In this document: positions 1 to 9,708 of the stretch, one piece after another | Numbering within the stretch: the stretch's first letter is position 1 | Layout of the letters: the number at the start of each line of letters is the position of its first letter | NCBI GenBank assembly: GCA_033808535.1 | Contig: JAPXNL010000001.1 | Span: 6,702-70,701, forward strand | Direction: 5' to 3' | Source: DTU078 sp033808535 | GTDB lineage: Bacteria; Bacillota; Clostridia; Oscillospirales; CAG-272 | Length of the DNA stretch: 64,000 nt | Notes under the pieces: model-generated | What the model was told of the DNA's origin: nothing | What the model saw: only the letters and a program-made list of their open reading frames with translations | The model's database searches: none | Program-made: the position numbers and the translations under genes

Positions 1-1152
<1,152 letters not shown>

Positions 1153-1175
1153 TTGGTAGCAAGTTAACCTGATAT

Positions 1176-1225
1176 AAAAAACTGAGGGTATTATCTCTTT
1201 TTCAAGAGGTAATACCCAGTTTTTT
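1176..1225. terminator. Bidirectional intrinsic terminator between ppdK and ligase gene
   Basis: A long stem (AAAAAACTG / GGGTATTA paired with TAATACCC / AGTTTTTT) with an A-tract on one side and a T-tract on the other sits between two convergent genes. It can stop transcription from both directions. Confidence 0.9.
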
Positions 1226-1230
1226 GTAAG

Positions 1231-2187
1231 TCATTTTTGTACTACACACTCATCCGGCGCCTTGTCAAATCTTATCCCCTTGAAAACAGGCTGCCTGAGC
1301 CCGCCGCTCGGAGTGCGTTCCATAAATTTTACGGTGCACACCAGATCAGGCTCTATCCAGACTGCATTTTCATAATCCGGAAACGTGCTGTAATATTCCG
1401 CTTTATCAACTTTGCTTGCGCTTTGAATTTTTTTAAAATCTTCATTTGATACGCCAAGCACTACATGGCTTTGATAGCTTAAATCATTTCCTGTATATTG
1501 CCCTAAAATAATGCTTGTGACATTGTCTGCCTTCTGATAGTAGCCGCATATCACAAAATCGTCGTCAAGCAGGGCTTTCATTTTTATCCAGTCATGAGTC
1601 CTCTTGCCGAAAAAATATTTGCTGTCTTTTCGCTTGGCTACAATCCCTTCAAGACCCTGTTCTTTTGTCAGATTGAAAAAATCGACCCCGCTTTTTTCGA
1701 TGTAGCGCGACACGGAAAGAAAGCTGTCTTCTTTTACGACGTCGGAAAGTATTTGCTTTCTTTCCGTAAGCGGCAAATCCGTTATCGTTTTGTCTTCCAA
1801 ATAAACAATATCAAATGCCGTAAAACAGACTGGCAGCTTCTTTGACGCAAGCTCTATTTTAAACGGATTTGTCATAAGGCTGCGCCGCTGCATCTCAAAA
1901 AAATCCGGCTTACCGTTATTTAGAACATAAATCTCCCCGTCCAATATACACCGGCTTTTCACATGTTTGTTTATGTTTGACAGTTCAGGGTAAATACTGC
2001 TCACCCTTTTACCCCGTTTGTTTTGCAAAAATGTTTCGTTTGCATCCAGAAACGCAAAACACCTGACGCCGTCAAGCTTTAGCTCGTATAAAAAACTTTC
2101 ATCGTCAAACGGCGGCCGGTCTTCGGCTATCAGCATCGGGGTGATATCTTTGGTTTCAAATATATCCTGCGCCAATTTATCACGCAC
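1231..2187 (-). CDS. ATP-dependent DNA ligase (LigD-type ligase domain, stand-alone)
   Basis: A 318-residue ATP-dependent DNA ligase. The adenylation motif KLDGVR has the nucleotide-accepting Lys at about residue 37. A motif IV/V-like stretch EGIVAKR and a KMK segment follow, then a C-terminal OB-fold region. It contains only the ligase module: the polymerase and phosphoesterase domains of full LigD are absent. It starts with GTG and overlaps the end of the Ku gene by 8 nt, so the two are translationally coupled. Known biology of the family is sealing of Ku-bound double-strand breaks (bacterial NHEJ). The gene ends just before the shared terminator. Confidence 0.93.
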   Translation of the reverse strand: MRDKLAQDIFETKDITPMLIAEDRPPFDDESFLYELKLDGVRCFAFLDANETFLQNKRGKRVSSIYPELSNINKHVKSRCILDGEIYVLNNGKPDFFEMQRRSLMTNPFKIELASKKLPVCFTAFDIVYLEDKTITDLPLTERKQILSDVVKEDSFLSVSRYIEKSGVDFFNLTKEQGLEGIVAKRKDSKYFFGKRTHDWIKMKALLDDDFVICGYYQKADNVTSIILGQYTGNDLSYQSHVVLGVSNEDFKKIQSASKVDKAEYYSTFPDYENAVWIEPDLVCTVKFMERTPSGGLRQPVFKGIRFDKAPDECVVQK

Positions 2188-2938
2188 CCTTGTTCAATGC
2201 GGCGAGGCTCTGTTTCAAAGCTTCCATCAGATCGACGACATTTCTGGGTTCCTCGGCAGGCGCGACTATTTCCTTTCCTTCAATTTTATCCTGTATAAGC
2301 TTTTTAAGCTTTTCCTGATACTCGTCCTTGTAGTTTTCAGGCTTAAACGGTTTATCCATGGATGAAATCAGCGTTTTCGCCATTTGAAGCTCGGCATCGT
2401 TTACCTCGGGTTTTTTATATCCCTGCGGCAGCATCTTTACCTCGTCTTCATAAAGCATTAGCTGAATCAAAACTCCCTCTTCCCTCGGTATAATGGCAAG
2501 CAAAGTTTCTTTTGAACCAAGCACTGTTTTTGCAATGGCGATTTTCTGTTCATCCATCAATGCCCGGCGCAGCAGTTCAAAGGCTTTTTCACCGCCGGAT
2601 TCGGGGACGGCGTGATATGTTTTATCAAAGTATACCGGGCTGATTTGATTGAGATTTGCAAAATGAAGTATTTGCATTGATTTTTCTTTTTCCGTCTTAA
2701 TTTTCTCTATCTCCTCGTCGGTCACCACAACATATTTGTCTTTGTCATACTCAAACCCCTTCACTATATCGCTTGCTGCAACCTCTTTTCCGCAATGCCC
2801 GCACACCTTTTTGTATCTGATACGCTCGTGGTCATCCTTATGAAGCTGATTAAAATGTATATCCGTATCCTGTGTTGCAGTATGAAGCGAGATCGGAATG
2901 TGAACAAGTCCGAATGAAATAGCACTTTTTACAGCCAT
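2180..2938 (-). CDS. ku: Ku protein (bacterial non-homologous end joining)
   Basis: A 252-residue bacterial Ku. The N-terminus MAVKSAISFGLVHIPI and the segment LHKDDHERIRYKK are hallmarks of the Ku core, which forms a homodimeric ring around DNA ends. A CxxC pair lies in VCGHCGKEV. The start at 2938 is chosen because AGGAG lies just upstream and it gives the canonical Ku N-terminus; the frame continues upstream for 84 residues without Ku character. It leads a two-gene operon with the overlapping ligase and is divergent from the HD-GYP gene. I see no convincing vegetative promoter; in Bacillus the homologous pair is sporulation-controlled, which cannot be judged here. Confidence 0.95.
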   Translation of the reverse strand: MAVKSAISFGLVHIPISLHTATQDTDIHFNQLHKDDHERIRYKKVCGHCGKEVAASDIVKGFEYDKDKYVVVTDEEIEKIKTEKEKSMQILHFANLNQISPVYFDKTYHAVPESGGEKAFELLRRALMDEQKIAIAKTVLGSKETLLAIIPREEGVLIQLMLYEDEVKMLPQGYKKPEVNDAELQMAKTLISSMDKPFKPENYKDEYQEKLKKLIQDKIEGKEIVAPAEEPRNVVDLMEALKQSLAALNKGA

Positions 2939-3040
2939 ATTTAAATCTCCTGCTTCAGAATTATATAAAATTATTGTCTGTAAAAAAGGGTATATTATTC
3001 TTCTGATGTTTAATTGCGGCTGCAAATCTATTTTACTTTC

Positions 3041-3069
3041 TTGTTGAGATTTGCTTTTTGTGTTATAAT
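3041..3069 (+). promoter_or_regulatory. Candidate promoter of HD-GYP gene
   Basis: TTGTTG, a 17-nt spacer and TATAAT lie 48 nt upstream of the start codon. The -10 is perfect and the -35 weak. Confidence 0.5.
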
Positions 3070-3116
3070 CAATTCTCAGTTTATTTTCTATAGCGAAATT
3101 CAGGAGGTTCTGTTCA

Positions 3117-4367
3117 ATGAAACTGAACATTATCGAAGTTCTTGACAGTCTGAACAAGGCGCAGAGTGTCATTTCACCAAAAATCGGCATGCATCAGCAG
3201 CAGGTGGCATGTCTTGCATACAGGATAGCGGAAAAGCTCGGCTGGTCAGACGAAGCAAAAAACAGAGTTTTCATCGCCGGTTTGCTGCACGATATCGGCG
3301 CGCTCTCGATAAAAGAAAAGCTGGACGCTTTTGAGGGAGACGGCGACGATGTCCATATTCATGCATACCGCGGCGCGTTTCTGGTTTCGGCATTTTATCC
3401 TCAGCCGGATATCGCGCCCATTTTGTATTACCATCACTACCATTGGCAGGACGGCAAAGTGCTTTGCGGTAACCCCGACATGCCCATGGACAGCCAGCTC
3501 GTATATCTTGCCGACCGTGTTTGCACTATAATCGCCAATTCAGACGAATTCGTTCTATCGCAGATTCCGGATATAAAGCAATATGTAACTGCGAATACCG
3601 GTTCACATTTCTGCCCGGAATACTCGGAGGCAGTCCTCGAGCTTACATCCGTCGAGAGCGTATGGCTCGACCTTATCTCAAGCGACCCGATCTCGCGTAT
3701 TGACTACTCATACCATGCATATATCGACATTTCCATCGACCAGCTTGTTAATCTCGCCTGCGTTTACTCGTACCTTATAGACTTCAGAAGCCCGTTTGCG
3801 GCAACTCATTCGTCCGGGGTGGCAAAAACCGCGGAAAAGCTGGCGGAGCTTATGCATTTTTCGCCCGGCGAATGCAAGAAAGTTCTTGTCGCAGGCTATT
3901 TGCACGATATAGGCAAGCTGACCGTCGACACATGCATCCTCGAAAAGCAGTCCGCGCTTGACCCAAACGAGTTCGATATCATAAAATCGCATACCTACTA
4001 TACATATTACCTGCTAAACGGCATATCGGGTCTGGAAGACATCACGACCTGGGCTGCGTACCATCACGAGAAGCTCAACGGAAAAGGCTATCCGTTCCAT
4101 ATAAAAGGCGACTGTATGAGCCTTTGCGCTCGCATTCTGGCTGTCTCGGATGTTTTCGCCGCTCTCAGAGAAAAGCGCCCGTATAAAGAGCCGTTTACAA
4201 AAGAAAAGATACTTTCTATATTAAAAAGAATGGCTGATAGCGGTGCGATCGATTCCAATGTCGTTGGCGTGCTGACCGACAATTACCCTGTGCTTGAGGA
4301 TGTATGCGTTCAGGCTGAGATAAGCGCGCGCCATGCGTATGACCGGCTCTACCAGATTCAGGGTTAA
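3117..4367 (+). CDS. Double HD-domain protein with HD-GYP signature
   Basis: A 416-residue soluble protein with two HD modules. The first has HD at residues 58-59 (LLHDIGALS) with further histidines in YYHHYHW near 104-109. The second has YLHDIGKLTVD (HD at 263-264) and the HHEKLNGKGYP motif at 316-326, the HD-GYP signature. HD-GYP proteins hydrolyse cyclic di-GMP to GMP or related cyclic dinucleotides. The first module lacks the GYP sequence and may be regulatory or degenerate. No receiver or membrane segment is visible, so the input signal is unknown. GGAGG precedes the ATG. It is divergent from the Ku/ligase pair. Confidence 0.9.
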   Translation: MKLNIIEVLDSLNKAQSVISPKIGMHQQQVACLAYRIAEKLGWSDEAKNRVFIAGLLHDIGALSIKEKLDAFEGDGDDVHIHAYRGAFLVSAFYPQPDIAPILYYHHYHWQDGKVLCGNPDMPMDSQLVYLADRVCTIIANSDEFVLSQIPDIKQYVTANTGSHFCPEYSEAVLELTSVESVWLDLISSDPISRIDYSYHAYIDISIDQLVNLACVYSYLIDFRSPFAATHSSGVAKTAEKLAELMHFSPGECKKVLVAGYLHDIGKLTVDTCILEKQSALDPNEFDIIKSHTYYTYYLLNGISGLEDITTWAAYHHEKLNGKGYPFHIKGDCMSLCARILAVSDVFAALREKRPYKEPFTKEKILSILKRMADSGAIDSNVVGVLTDNYPVLEDVCVQAEISARHAYDRLYQIQG

Positions 4368-4532
4368 TGATATTTACTAACGTCGCAGATTTATAGCCTG
4401 AAAATATTGTTTTATTTTTCCTGATTTTATGTTATAATAGTCATAATATAACTGCTAAAACTGCGACAATGCGGCGCGGCTGACGAGCCGGCAGCACATA
4501 ATGCGGCAAAAAACACTTATTAAAAGGTAAAA

Positions 4533-5423
4533 ATGATAGAGTTTAAGAAGCTGACGCTTCAAGATATCGACGACATAAAACCGTATTTATCAAAGCCGTC
4601 GACAAGGTCCTGCGATAATACCGTGGGATGCACTTTGATGTGGCGGAATTTTTTCCACACTGAATACGCCATTATAAACGAAACGGCAATCTTCAAGGTA
4701 GACTATTTCAATTACCGCGGCGCCTTTTCCACCCCTATCGGCAGTGACGTGCCCGGCGCGCTGAAAGCTATCTGGGATTTTTGTGTCCGCCACAACATGA
4801 AAATGATCATCTGCGCCGCTACTGGCAAAGATGTCTCCCTGATATCATCGCAATTCAAAGCCCGGGTCATCAAGGAGGACGGATGGTCGGACTACATTTA
4901 CAGGGCAGTGGACCTGGCCTTTATGGCCGGAAGACGGTTCAGCGGGCAGCGCAACCACATGAACCGCTTCAAAAGGGAAAACCCCGGCTACGAGTTTAAA
5001 AAAATCGACAATTCAACCATACCGGACGTCCGCAGTTTCTTTGAAGAGTATTGCAGGATGTATACAAAAGATTCGGATATGTACCGCGCTGAAGAAGATA
5101 ATATTTTCGAAGTGCTGGACAATTATGATTTGTATGGCCAGTCGGGTGTTGCACTCTATGCCGGAGGACGTGTTGTCGCATTCGCAATTGGAGAGGTGCT
5201 GGGAGATACGCTGTTTGTCCATATAGAAAAGGCAGACACCCGTGTCTCAGGCTCATATCAGATGATCGCAAGCGAATATGTGAAGATGAACCTCGACTGC
5301 GGGATAAAATTTGTCAACAGAGAAGAAGACCTCGGCGACGAGGGGCTCAGAAACTCAAAACTGCAATATCACCCCTGCGGCATGGTCGACAAATATGCAG
5401 TTATAATCGATACTAAATACTAA
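4533..5423 (+). CDS. DUF2156 (LPG-synthetase C-terminal-like) protein
   Basis: A 296-residue soluble protein beginning MIEFKKLTLQDIDDIKPYL. It has the features of the DUF2156 family, a GNAT-like fold related to the aminoacyl-transfer domain of phosphatidylglycerol lysyltransferases: RSCDNTVGCTLMWR near the N-terminus, an NHMNRFKRENP segment near 140, and EEDLGDEGLRNSKLQYHP near the C-terminus. It lacks the membrane domain of MprF, so lipid lysylation cannot be assumed and the substrate is unknown. An AAGG ribosome site precedes the ATG. A perfect -10 (TATAAT, 4433-4438) about 95 nt upstream suggests its own promoter. A strong terminator follows. Confidence 0.85.
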   Translation: MIEFKKLTLQDIDDIKPYLSKPSTRSCDNTVGCTLMWRNFFHTEYAIINETAIFKVDYFNYRGAFSTPIGSDVPGALKAIWDFCVRHNMKMIICAATGKDVSLISSQFKARVIKEDGWSDYIYRAVDLAFMAGRRFSGQRNHMNRFKRENPGYEFKKIDNSTIPDVRSFFEEYCRMYTKDSDMYRAEEDNIFEVLDNYDLYGQSGVALYAGGRVVAFAIGEVLGDTLFVHIEKADTRVSGSYQMIASEYVKMNLDCGIKFVNREEDLGDEGLRNSKLQYHPCGMVDKYAVIIDTKY

Positions 5424-5444
5424 TCTTTCGGGGAAATATTTAAT

Positions 5445-5472
5445 AAAAACGGGTTGACAAACCCGTTTTTTT
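5445..5472 (+). terminator. Intrinsic terminator after DUF2156 gene
   Basis: AAAACGGGTT, a short GAC loop and AACCCGTTTTTTT. Its loop holds the -35 box of the next promoter. Confidence 0.88.
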
Positions 5473-5482
5473 CATATAAAAT
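5454..5482 (+). promoter_or_regulatory. metY promoter with -35 box inside the upstream terminator
   Basis: TTGACA (5454-5459), 17-nt spacer, TAAAAT (5477-5482, within TATAAAAT). The -35 hexamer spans the top of the terminator stem and its loop. It lies about 100 nt before the metY start codon. Confidence 0.8.
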
Positions 5483-5585
5483 AATTGCATATATTTTTGA
5501 TATGTTAAGTATGATTTATCTCGTGTCACCTGTAATAGCCATATCAAAATAACATTACGCGGTTTCCCGCAGGAGGTAAAGCACA

Positions 5586-6890
5586 TTGATCGATATCAGA
5601 GATTCTAAAAACTGGGGCTTTGAAACCCGGCAGGTCCATATCGGGCAGGAAAAAGCCGACCCGGCGACAGACGCTCGTGCAGTCCCGATCTACGCTTCGG
5701 CGGCATATGTGTTCCACAGCGCACAGCACGCTGCTGACCGCTTCGGCTTGCGCGACGCCGGCAATATTTACAGCCGACTCACCAACCCTACTCAAAGCGT
5801 TTTCGAGGAGCGCATTGCAAACCTTGAGAACGGCGTGGCGGCGCTCGCAGTTGCATCGGGCGCTGCCGCCATCAGCTACACAATCTCCGCGCTTGCGCGC
5901 AGCGGGGAGCATATTGTCGCCGCCAAGAACATTTACGGCGGCACATACAATCTGTTTGCGCATACCCTGCCGCTTTCATCGGGAATTACCACGACTTTCG
6001 TGAATCCGTACGCCGACGGCGCGTTTGAAGCGGCTATAAAGGAAAACACCAAAGCTATCTTCGTCGAATCGCTCGGCAACCCCAACTCCGACCCTGCCGA
6101 TATTGAGGAGCTTGCAAAACTCGCCCACAAATATTGTATCCCGCTGGTCGTGGACTCGACGTTTGCAACGCCGTACCTGTTGCGCCCCATTGACCACGGC
6201 GCTGATATAGTCGTGCATTCGGCGACGAAGTTTATCGGCGGTCACGGCACGGCGATCGGCGGCGTTATCGTCGACAGCGGCAAGTTTGACTGGAAGGCAT
6301 CGGGCAAATACCCGTGGATATCCGATGCGAACCCCAGTTACCACGGCGTTTCGTTTGCCGACGCCGTAGGGCCTGCGGCGTTTGTCACCTATATCCGCGC
6401 AATACTTTTGCGCGACACAGGCGCGACACTCTCGCCCTTCCACTCTTTCTTGTTCCTGCAGGGGCTTGAAACTCTATCGCTGCGCGTGGAGCGCCATGTG
6501 GAAAACGCACTGAAAATTGTGGATTATCTCGCCGGTCATCCGCAGGTCGAAGCCGTCCACCATCCGTCGCTTGAAAGCGAGCCGGGTCATAAGCTTTATA
6601 AAAAATACTTCCCGCATGGCGGCGGCTCGATATTTACATTTGAAATTAAGGGCGACGCGGAGACCGCATGGAAGTTCATCGACAATCTTGCGATTTTCTC
6701 TCTGCTTGCAAACGTCGCCGACGTAAAATCGCTTGTAATCCATCCGGCGAGCACCACTCACTCGCAGCTCACCGCTGCTGAGCAATTAGAGCAGGGAATA
6801 AAGCCGAATACCATTCGCCTGTCAGTCGGCATAGAAAAGGCAGAGGACCTTATCGCCGCGCTCGACGCCGCTTTTGATGCGGTAAAATAA
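5586..6890 (+). CDS. metY: O-acetylhomoserine sulfhydrylase (MetY)
   Basis: A 434-residue Cys/Met-metabolism PLP enzyme. The N-terminus GFETRQVHIGQE and the PLP-lysine motif HSATKFIGGHGT (Lys215) fit the family. The length (over 420) and the long loop after the PLP lysine, ending in DAVGPAAFVTYIRAILLRD, point to O-acetylhomoserine sulfhydrylase rather than cystathionine gamma-synthase. It condenses O-acetylhomoserine with sulfide to give homocysteine. The start is TTG behind a strong AGGAGG site. It has its own near-consensus promoter and is monocistronic. MetA, the enzyme expected to supply its substrate, is at 43.3 kb. No SAM riboswitch is visible in the short leader. Confidence 0.95.
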   Translation: MIDIRDSKNWGFETRQVHIGQEKADPATDARAVPIYASAAYVFHSAQHAADRFGLRDAGNIYSRLTNPTQSVFEERIANLENGVAALAVASGAAAISYTISALARSGEHIVAAKNIYGGTYNLFAHTLPLSSGITTTFVNPYADGAFEAAIKENTKAIFVESLGNPNSDPADIEELAKLAHKYCIPLVVDSTFATPYLLRPIDHGADIVVHSATKFIGGHGTAIGGVIVDSGKFDWKASGKYPWISDANPSYHGVSFADAVGPAAFVTYIRAILLRDTGATLSPFHSFLFLQGLETLSLRVERHVENALKIVDYLAGHPQVEAVHHPSLESEPGHKLYKKYFPHGGGSIFTFEIKGDAETAWKFIDNLAIFSLLANVADVKSLVIHPASTTHSQLTAAEQLEQGIKPNTIRLSVGIEKAEDLIAALDAAFDAVK

Positions 6891-6906
6891 ATATTTCGGC
6901 ATACAA

Positions 6907-6939
6907 AACGCCCGAATCGTCTATATGCGGTCGGGCGTT
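6907..6939 (+). terminator. Hairpin downstream of metY
   Basis: AACGCCCGA pairs perfectly with TCGGGCGTT across a 15-nt loop. No T-tract follows on the + strand, so termination may be weak. A consensus promoter begins 11 nt later. Confidence 0.55.
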
Positions 6940-6949
6940 GCAACATATG

Positions 6950-6978
6950 TTGACAAAATTCGCCTTTGTTTGTATAAT
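6950..6978 (+). promoter_or_regulatory. Perfect consensus promoter of the repeat lipoprotein gene
   Basis: TTGACA (6950-6955), exactly 17 nt, TATAAT (6973-6978): a 12/12 match to the vegetative sigma-factor consensus, 38 nt upstream of the start codon. Confidence 0.85.
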
Positions 6979-7015
6979 TTTATACAATGATGTAGAAAAA
7001 GGCAGCTGGTGAAAC

Positions 7016-8449
7016 TTGTACCGCCGCATTTTACGCACCATAGCGCTTGCCGCCGTTTTATTTTTATTAACGTCCTGCGCCTCGGATGTCATTACCATCA
7101 ATACCCGACGCGACGTGTTTGCCGCTGAAGCCGCGGCTGAACGCATGGCATCGCCTTCCGGCGCGGTTTCCCAGTCCCCGGAACATTTTTTACCTGCAGG
7201 ATTGACAGCGCCGGATAAATACAGCCGTAAGCCCGCATATTCTGACAGGCTGGCAGAATATGCAAAGGAGCTTGTCGCCAAGTCCGGCCGGTCGGCGGCA
7301 TTTGTAAACGCAAAGCCGGCGTACAGTCGCGGTGAAACCGTCACCCTGACCGTCGCGGGCCTGCCCGATACGGCTTATATTCTAAAAATTCGCTATAAAT
7401 CCGGATATTCGTCCGCAAAGGGCCTGGGCACTGCAACAAGCGACAGCCGCGGGTATGCGGTTTGGACGTTTAAAATCGGAAATGTCGCCGCAGACGATTT
7501 TACGCCATGGTTTGAGGTTTCGGGCGGCGGCGAGGTAATAAAACACTATTTCCGCGCCGGCGACGGGACGAAAAAGGAAACCCCCGCACCTGAGAGCGTA
7601 TTTCTCGCACCGCTGCTTGACACAAATCCTGCTCCGGAAAGCGCCGCAATAACACAGCCTGAAACTGAAACTAAACAGAATCCGAATACTACTGATAATC
7701 CCGCAACGGAAAACCCGAAGTCAGAAGCAAAAGGAATCGGCACTGCAATAGAGTTTACCAACGCCAAAGCTTCATACCGGCGCGGCGAAAGTGTAACGCT
7801 GACCGTGCGCGGCGCGCCCGATACGGTCTATACACTAAAAATCCGGTACAAGTCTGGGTATTCGACCGCGAAAGGGCTTGGAGAAGCCAGAAGCGATGCA
7901 GCCGGGCTTGTGTCGTGGACGTTCAAAATCAGCTCAAATGCCGACACTTCGTTTGAGCCTTGGTTAGAAGTCACCGGCGGCGGAGCGACCGCAACCGCAG
8001 GCTTCAGACTGACCGACAGCGACGGGAGCAGTGACACCGAATCAAGCCCTGCTGACAGTAAACCTGCTGAGCCTGTGCCTGCTACAACCGCTGACGAAAC
8101 AACTGCCGAAATACCCGTCACCACCGCTGCCGAAACGGAGCCGTCGCAGAATACGGCACAAGAAAGCGGCGGGACTATCAAATTTGTCGGTGTAAGGGAC
8201 GCATATGCGCGCGGCGAAATCGTAACTGTTACCGTTATCGGCCTGCCTGATACTTTGTATACCCTGAAGGTGAGGTATAAATCCGGGTATTCGACAGCAA
8301 AAGGGCTTGAAGAAGCCAGAAGCGACGCTTCGGGCACAGTGTTATGGACGTTTAAGATAGGCAATCGCACCGACACCGAGTTCATACCGTGGCTTGAGGT
8401 GACCGGCGGGGGCGAAACAGCTATTCGTTATTTCACCGTACTCGGATAA
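7016..8449 (+). CDS. Lipoprotein with three copies of an ~85-residue extracellular domain
   Basis: A 477-residue predicted lipoprotein with a short basic N-terminus, a hydrophobic stretch and lipobox LTSC (Cys21). Three tandem domains lie at about residues 96-180, 247-331 and 389-475. Each runs from (F/V)xxAxxxYxRGE through PDTxYxLKxRYKSGYS(T/S)AKGL, SDxxGxxxWTFKI and PWxEVxGGGE. They look like beta-sandwich (Ig-like) repeats. The linkers are rich in Thr, Pro and Glu, as in surface stalks. The family is not recognised and no catalytic motif is seen, so a surface adhesion or binding role is only inference. The start is TTG at 7016. It has a perfect promoter and a strong terminator, so it is monocistronic. 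Confidence 0.85.
   Translation: MYRRILRTIALAAVLFLLTSCASDVITINTRRDVFAAEAAAERMASPSGAVSQSPEHFLPAGLTAPDKYSRKPAYSDRLAEYAKELVAKSGRSAAFVNAKPAYSRGETVTLTVAGLPDTAYILKIRYKSGYSSAKGLGTATSDSRGYAVWTFKIGNVAADDFTPWFEVSGGGEVIKHYFRAGDGTKKETPAPESVFLAPLLDTNPAPESAAITQPETETKQNPNTTDNPATENPKSEAKGIGTAIEFTNAKASYRRGESVTLTVRGAPDTVYTLKIRYKSGYSTAKGLGEARSDAAGLVSWTFKISSNADTSFEPWLEVTGGGATATAGFRLTDSDGSSDTESSPADSKPAEPVPATTADETTAEIPVTTAAETEPSQNTAQESGGTIKFVGVRDAYARGEIVTVTVIGLPDTLYTLKVRYKSGYSTAKGLEEARSDASGTVLWTFKIGNRTDTEFIPWLEVTGGGETAIRYFTVLG
7301..8440 (+). repeat. Triplicated domain-coding repeat
   Basis: Three in-frame repeats of about 255 bp (7301-7555, 7754-8008, 8180-8440) share protein motifs such as LKIRYKSGYS and WTFKI. 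The second and third look more like each other (GYSTAKGL, EARSDA) than like the first (GYSSAKGL), suggesting stepwise duplication. The linkers between them are not conserved. Confidence 0.85.
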
Positions 8450-8456
8450 AACAAAC

Positions 8457-8486
8457 ACGGCGCAGCGGTTAAACCCGCTGCGCCGT
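8457..8486. terminator. Bidirectional hairpin between convergent genes
   Basis: ACGGCGCAGCGG pairs over 12 bp with CCGCTGCGCCGT across a 6-nt loop. It lies between the repeat lipoprotein gene (+) and the Gfo/Idh gene (-). Confidence 0.8.
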
Positions 8487-8506
8487 ATGTTATTATTATG
8501 TAACCT

Positions 8507-9661
8507 TTATATTTCCGGGATATTTATTTCAACTTCGCGTCCGAGCTCCGCCGAACGGTATATACCGTCGATGATAGCCTGATTGTATATTATCTGCTCC
8601 GACGGAACAGGCGACGGGCCTCCCGATATAATTGCGTCGAGGAAGGAACGGATTTTCTTGTCGAACAGTCCGGGGCCTCTGTTTTCAAGCACCGGCACCT
8701 GATACTGTATCTGCTGGCCGCCGATGTCCGTGTAAATCGTCATCGGACCGCCGATGGAGCCGTTCCAGCAGTCTGTCGAAGGTATGCGAAGTCCTGCCTT
8801 TTTGCCGAATATCAATGTATCGCCTGGCGTGTCCATATGCATCGCCCATGAGATGCGGAAGTCGAGTATAATTCCGCCCTCCAGCCTGATAAACGCCGCG
8901 GCAAAGTCGTCCACAGAGAAACGCCTTGCATCCTCCGGCGAGTTGTACTCAGGGCTCCTGCCGAAAAAGTCGGATTTATAGCCTGATACGGTAAGAGGCT
9001 TGGGATAACCGACCGCGTTGAGCACCATATCCAGCGAATAGCAGCCTATATCGCCGACCGCACCGATTCCCGCAGTGCTTTTTTCAATGAATGTTGAGCC
9101 CGGTATGCCGCGGCGGCGTCCGCCACCGGTCTGTATGTAGTAAACCTCGCCCAGCGCGCCCGACTGGACAATCCGCTTTATCATCTGCATGTTTGCGTCG
9201 AAGCGCGGCTGGAACCCTATCGACAATACCTTGCCGCTCTTCTTTTCGGCGCGCCGGATTGCAATCGCCTCGTCGAGCGTGACGCACATGGGCTTTTCGA
9301 GCAGCACGTTGACGCCGTGCTCGAGCGCGTCTATAGTGCATTCCGCATGCGTTGCGTTGTAGGTGCATATCGAGACCGCGTCGAGCTCCTCTTTTTCGAG
9401 CATCTCATGACCGGAGCGGTAGAACCGGACAAAGGGTACGCCGAACCTTTCGGCAAAGCGCTCCGCCTTGCCTTCGATAAGATCCGCCAACGCGACGACC
9501 TCGACGTCCTTCATGCGCTTGTAGCTGTCGATATGCGATTCGGCTATCCAGCCGGTGCCGATGATACCGACCTTCAGCTTCCTGTCGCCTTGCGCCGGTC
9601 TAGTTTCTTCTTCGACGTCCTGTTTGAATTTACTCAGAACTTCGTCGCCTTTATTTGCCAT
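8507..9661 (-). CDS. Gfo/Idh/MocA family NAD(P)-dependent oxidoreductase (1)
   Basis: A 384-residue protein. The Rossmann dinucleotide motif GIIGTGWIAESH is near residue 37 and the catalytic EKP motif is in LLEKPMCVTLDE. The C-terminal half (GGGRRRGIPGSTFIEKSTAGIGAVGDIGCY onward) is the alpha/beta substrate domain. These enzymes oxidise or reduce sugars, inositols or uronic acids; the substrate cannot be read from sequence. The start at 9661 is chosen because GGAGGAACAGAAAGGGAA directly precedes that ATG; an upstream in-frame ATG at 9712 would place this ribosome site inside the coding sequence. It has its own promoter. A second family member lies at 13771-14763. Confidence 0.93.
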   Translation of the reverse strand: MANKGDEVLSKFKQDVEEETRPAQGDRKLKVGIIGTGWIAESHIDSYKRMKDVEVVALADLIEGKAERFAERFGVPFVRFYRSGHEMLEKEELDAVSICTYNATHAECTIDALEHGVNVLLEKPMCVTLDEAIAIRRAEKKSGKVLSIGFQPRFDANMQMIKRIVQSGALGEVYYIQTGGGRRRGIPGSTFIEKSTAGIGAVGDIGCYSLDMVLNAVGYPKPLTVSGYKSDFFGRSPEYNSPEDARRFSVDDFAAAFIRLEGGIILDFRISWAMHMDTPGDTLIFGKKAGLRIPSTDCWNGSIGGPMTIYTDIGGQQIQYQVPVLENRGPGLFDKKIRSFLDAIISGGPSPVPSEQIIYNQAIIDGIYRSAELGREVEINIPEI

Positions 9662-9708
9662 TTCCCTTTCTGTTCCTCCATAATTGATTTGATTTGTAGT
9701 CTTATCGG

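Noticed and set aside
2939..3116. Sporulation (sigma-G type) promoter for the Ku-ligase pair
   Set aside because: No clear match to the -35/-10 pattern on the minus strand; AT-rich sequence gives chance partial matches.
5483..5585. SAM riboswitch upstream of metY
   Set aside because: The leader is only about 100 nt and shows no SAM-box core or terminator/antiterminator pair.
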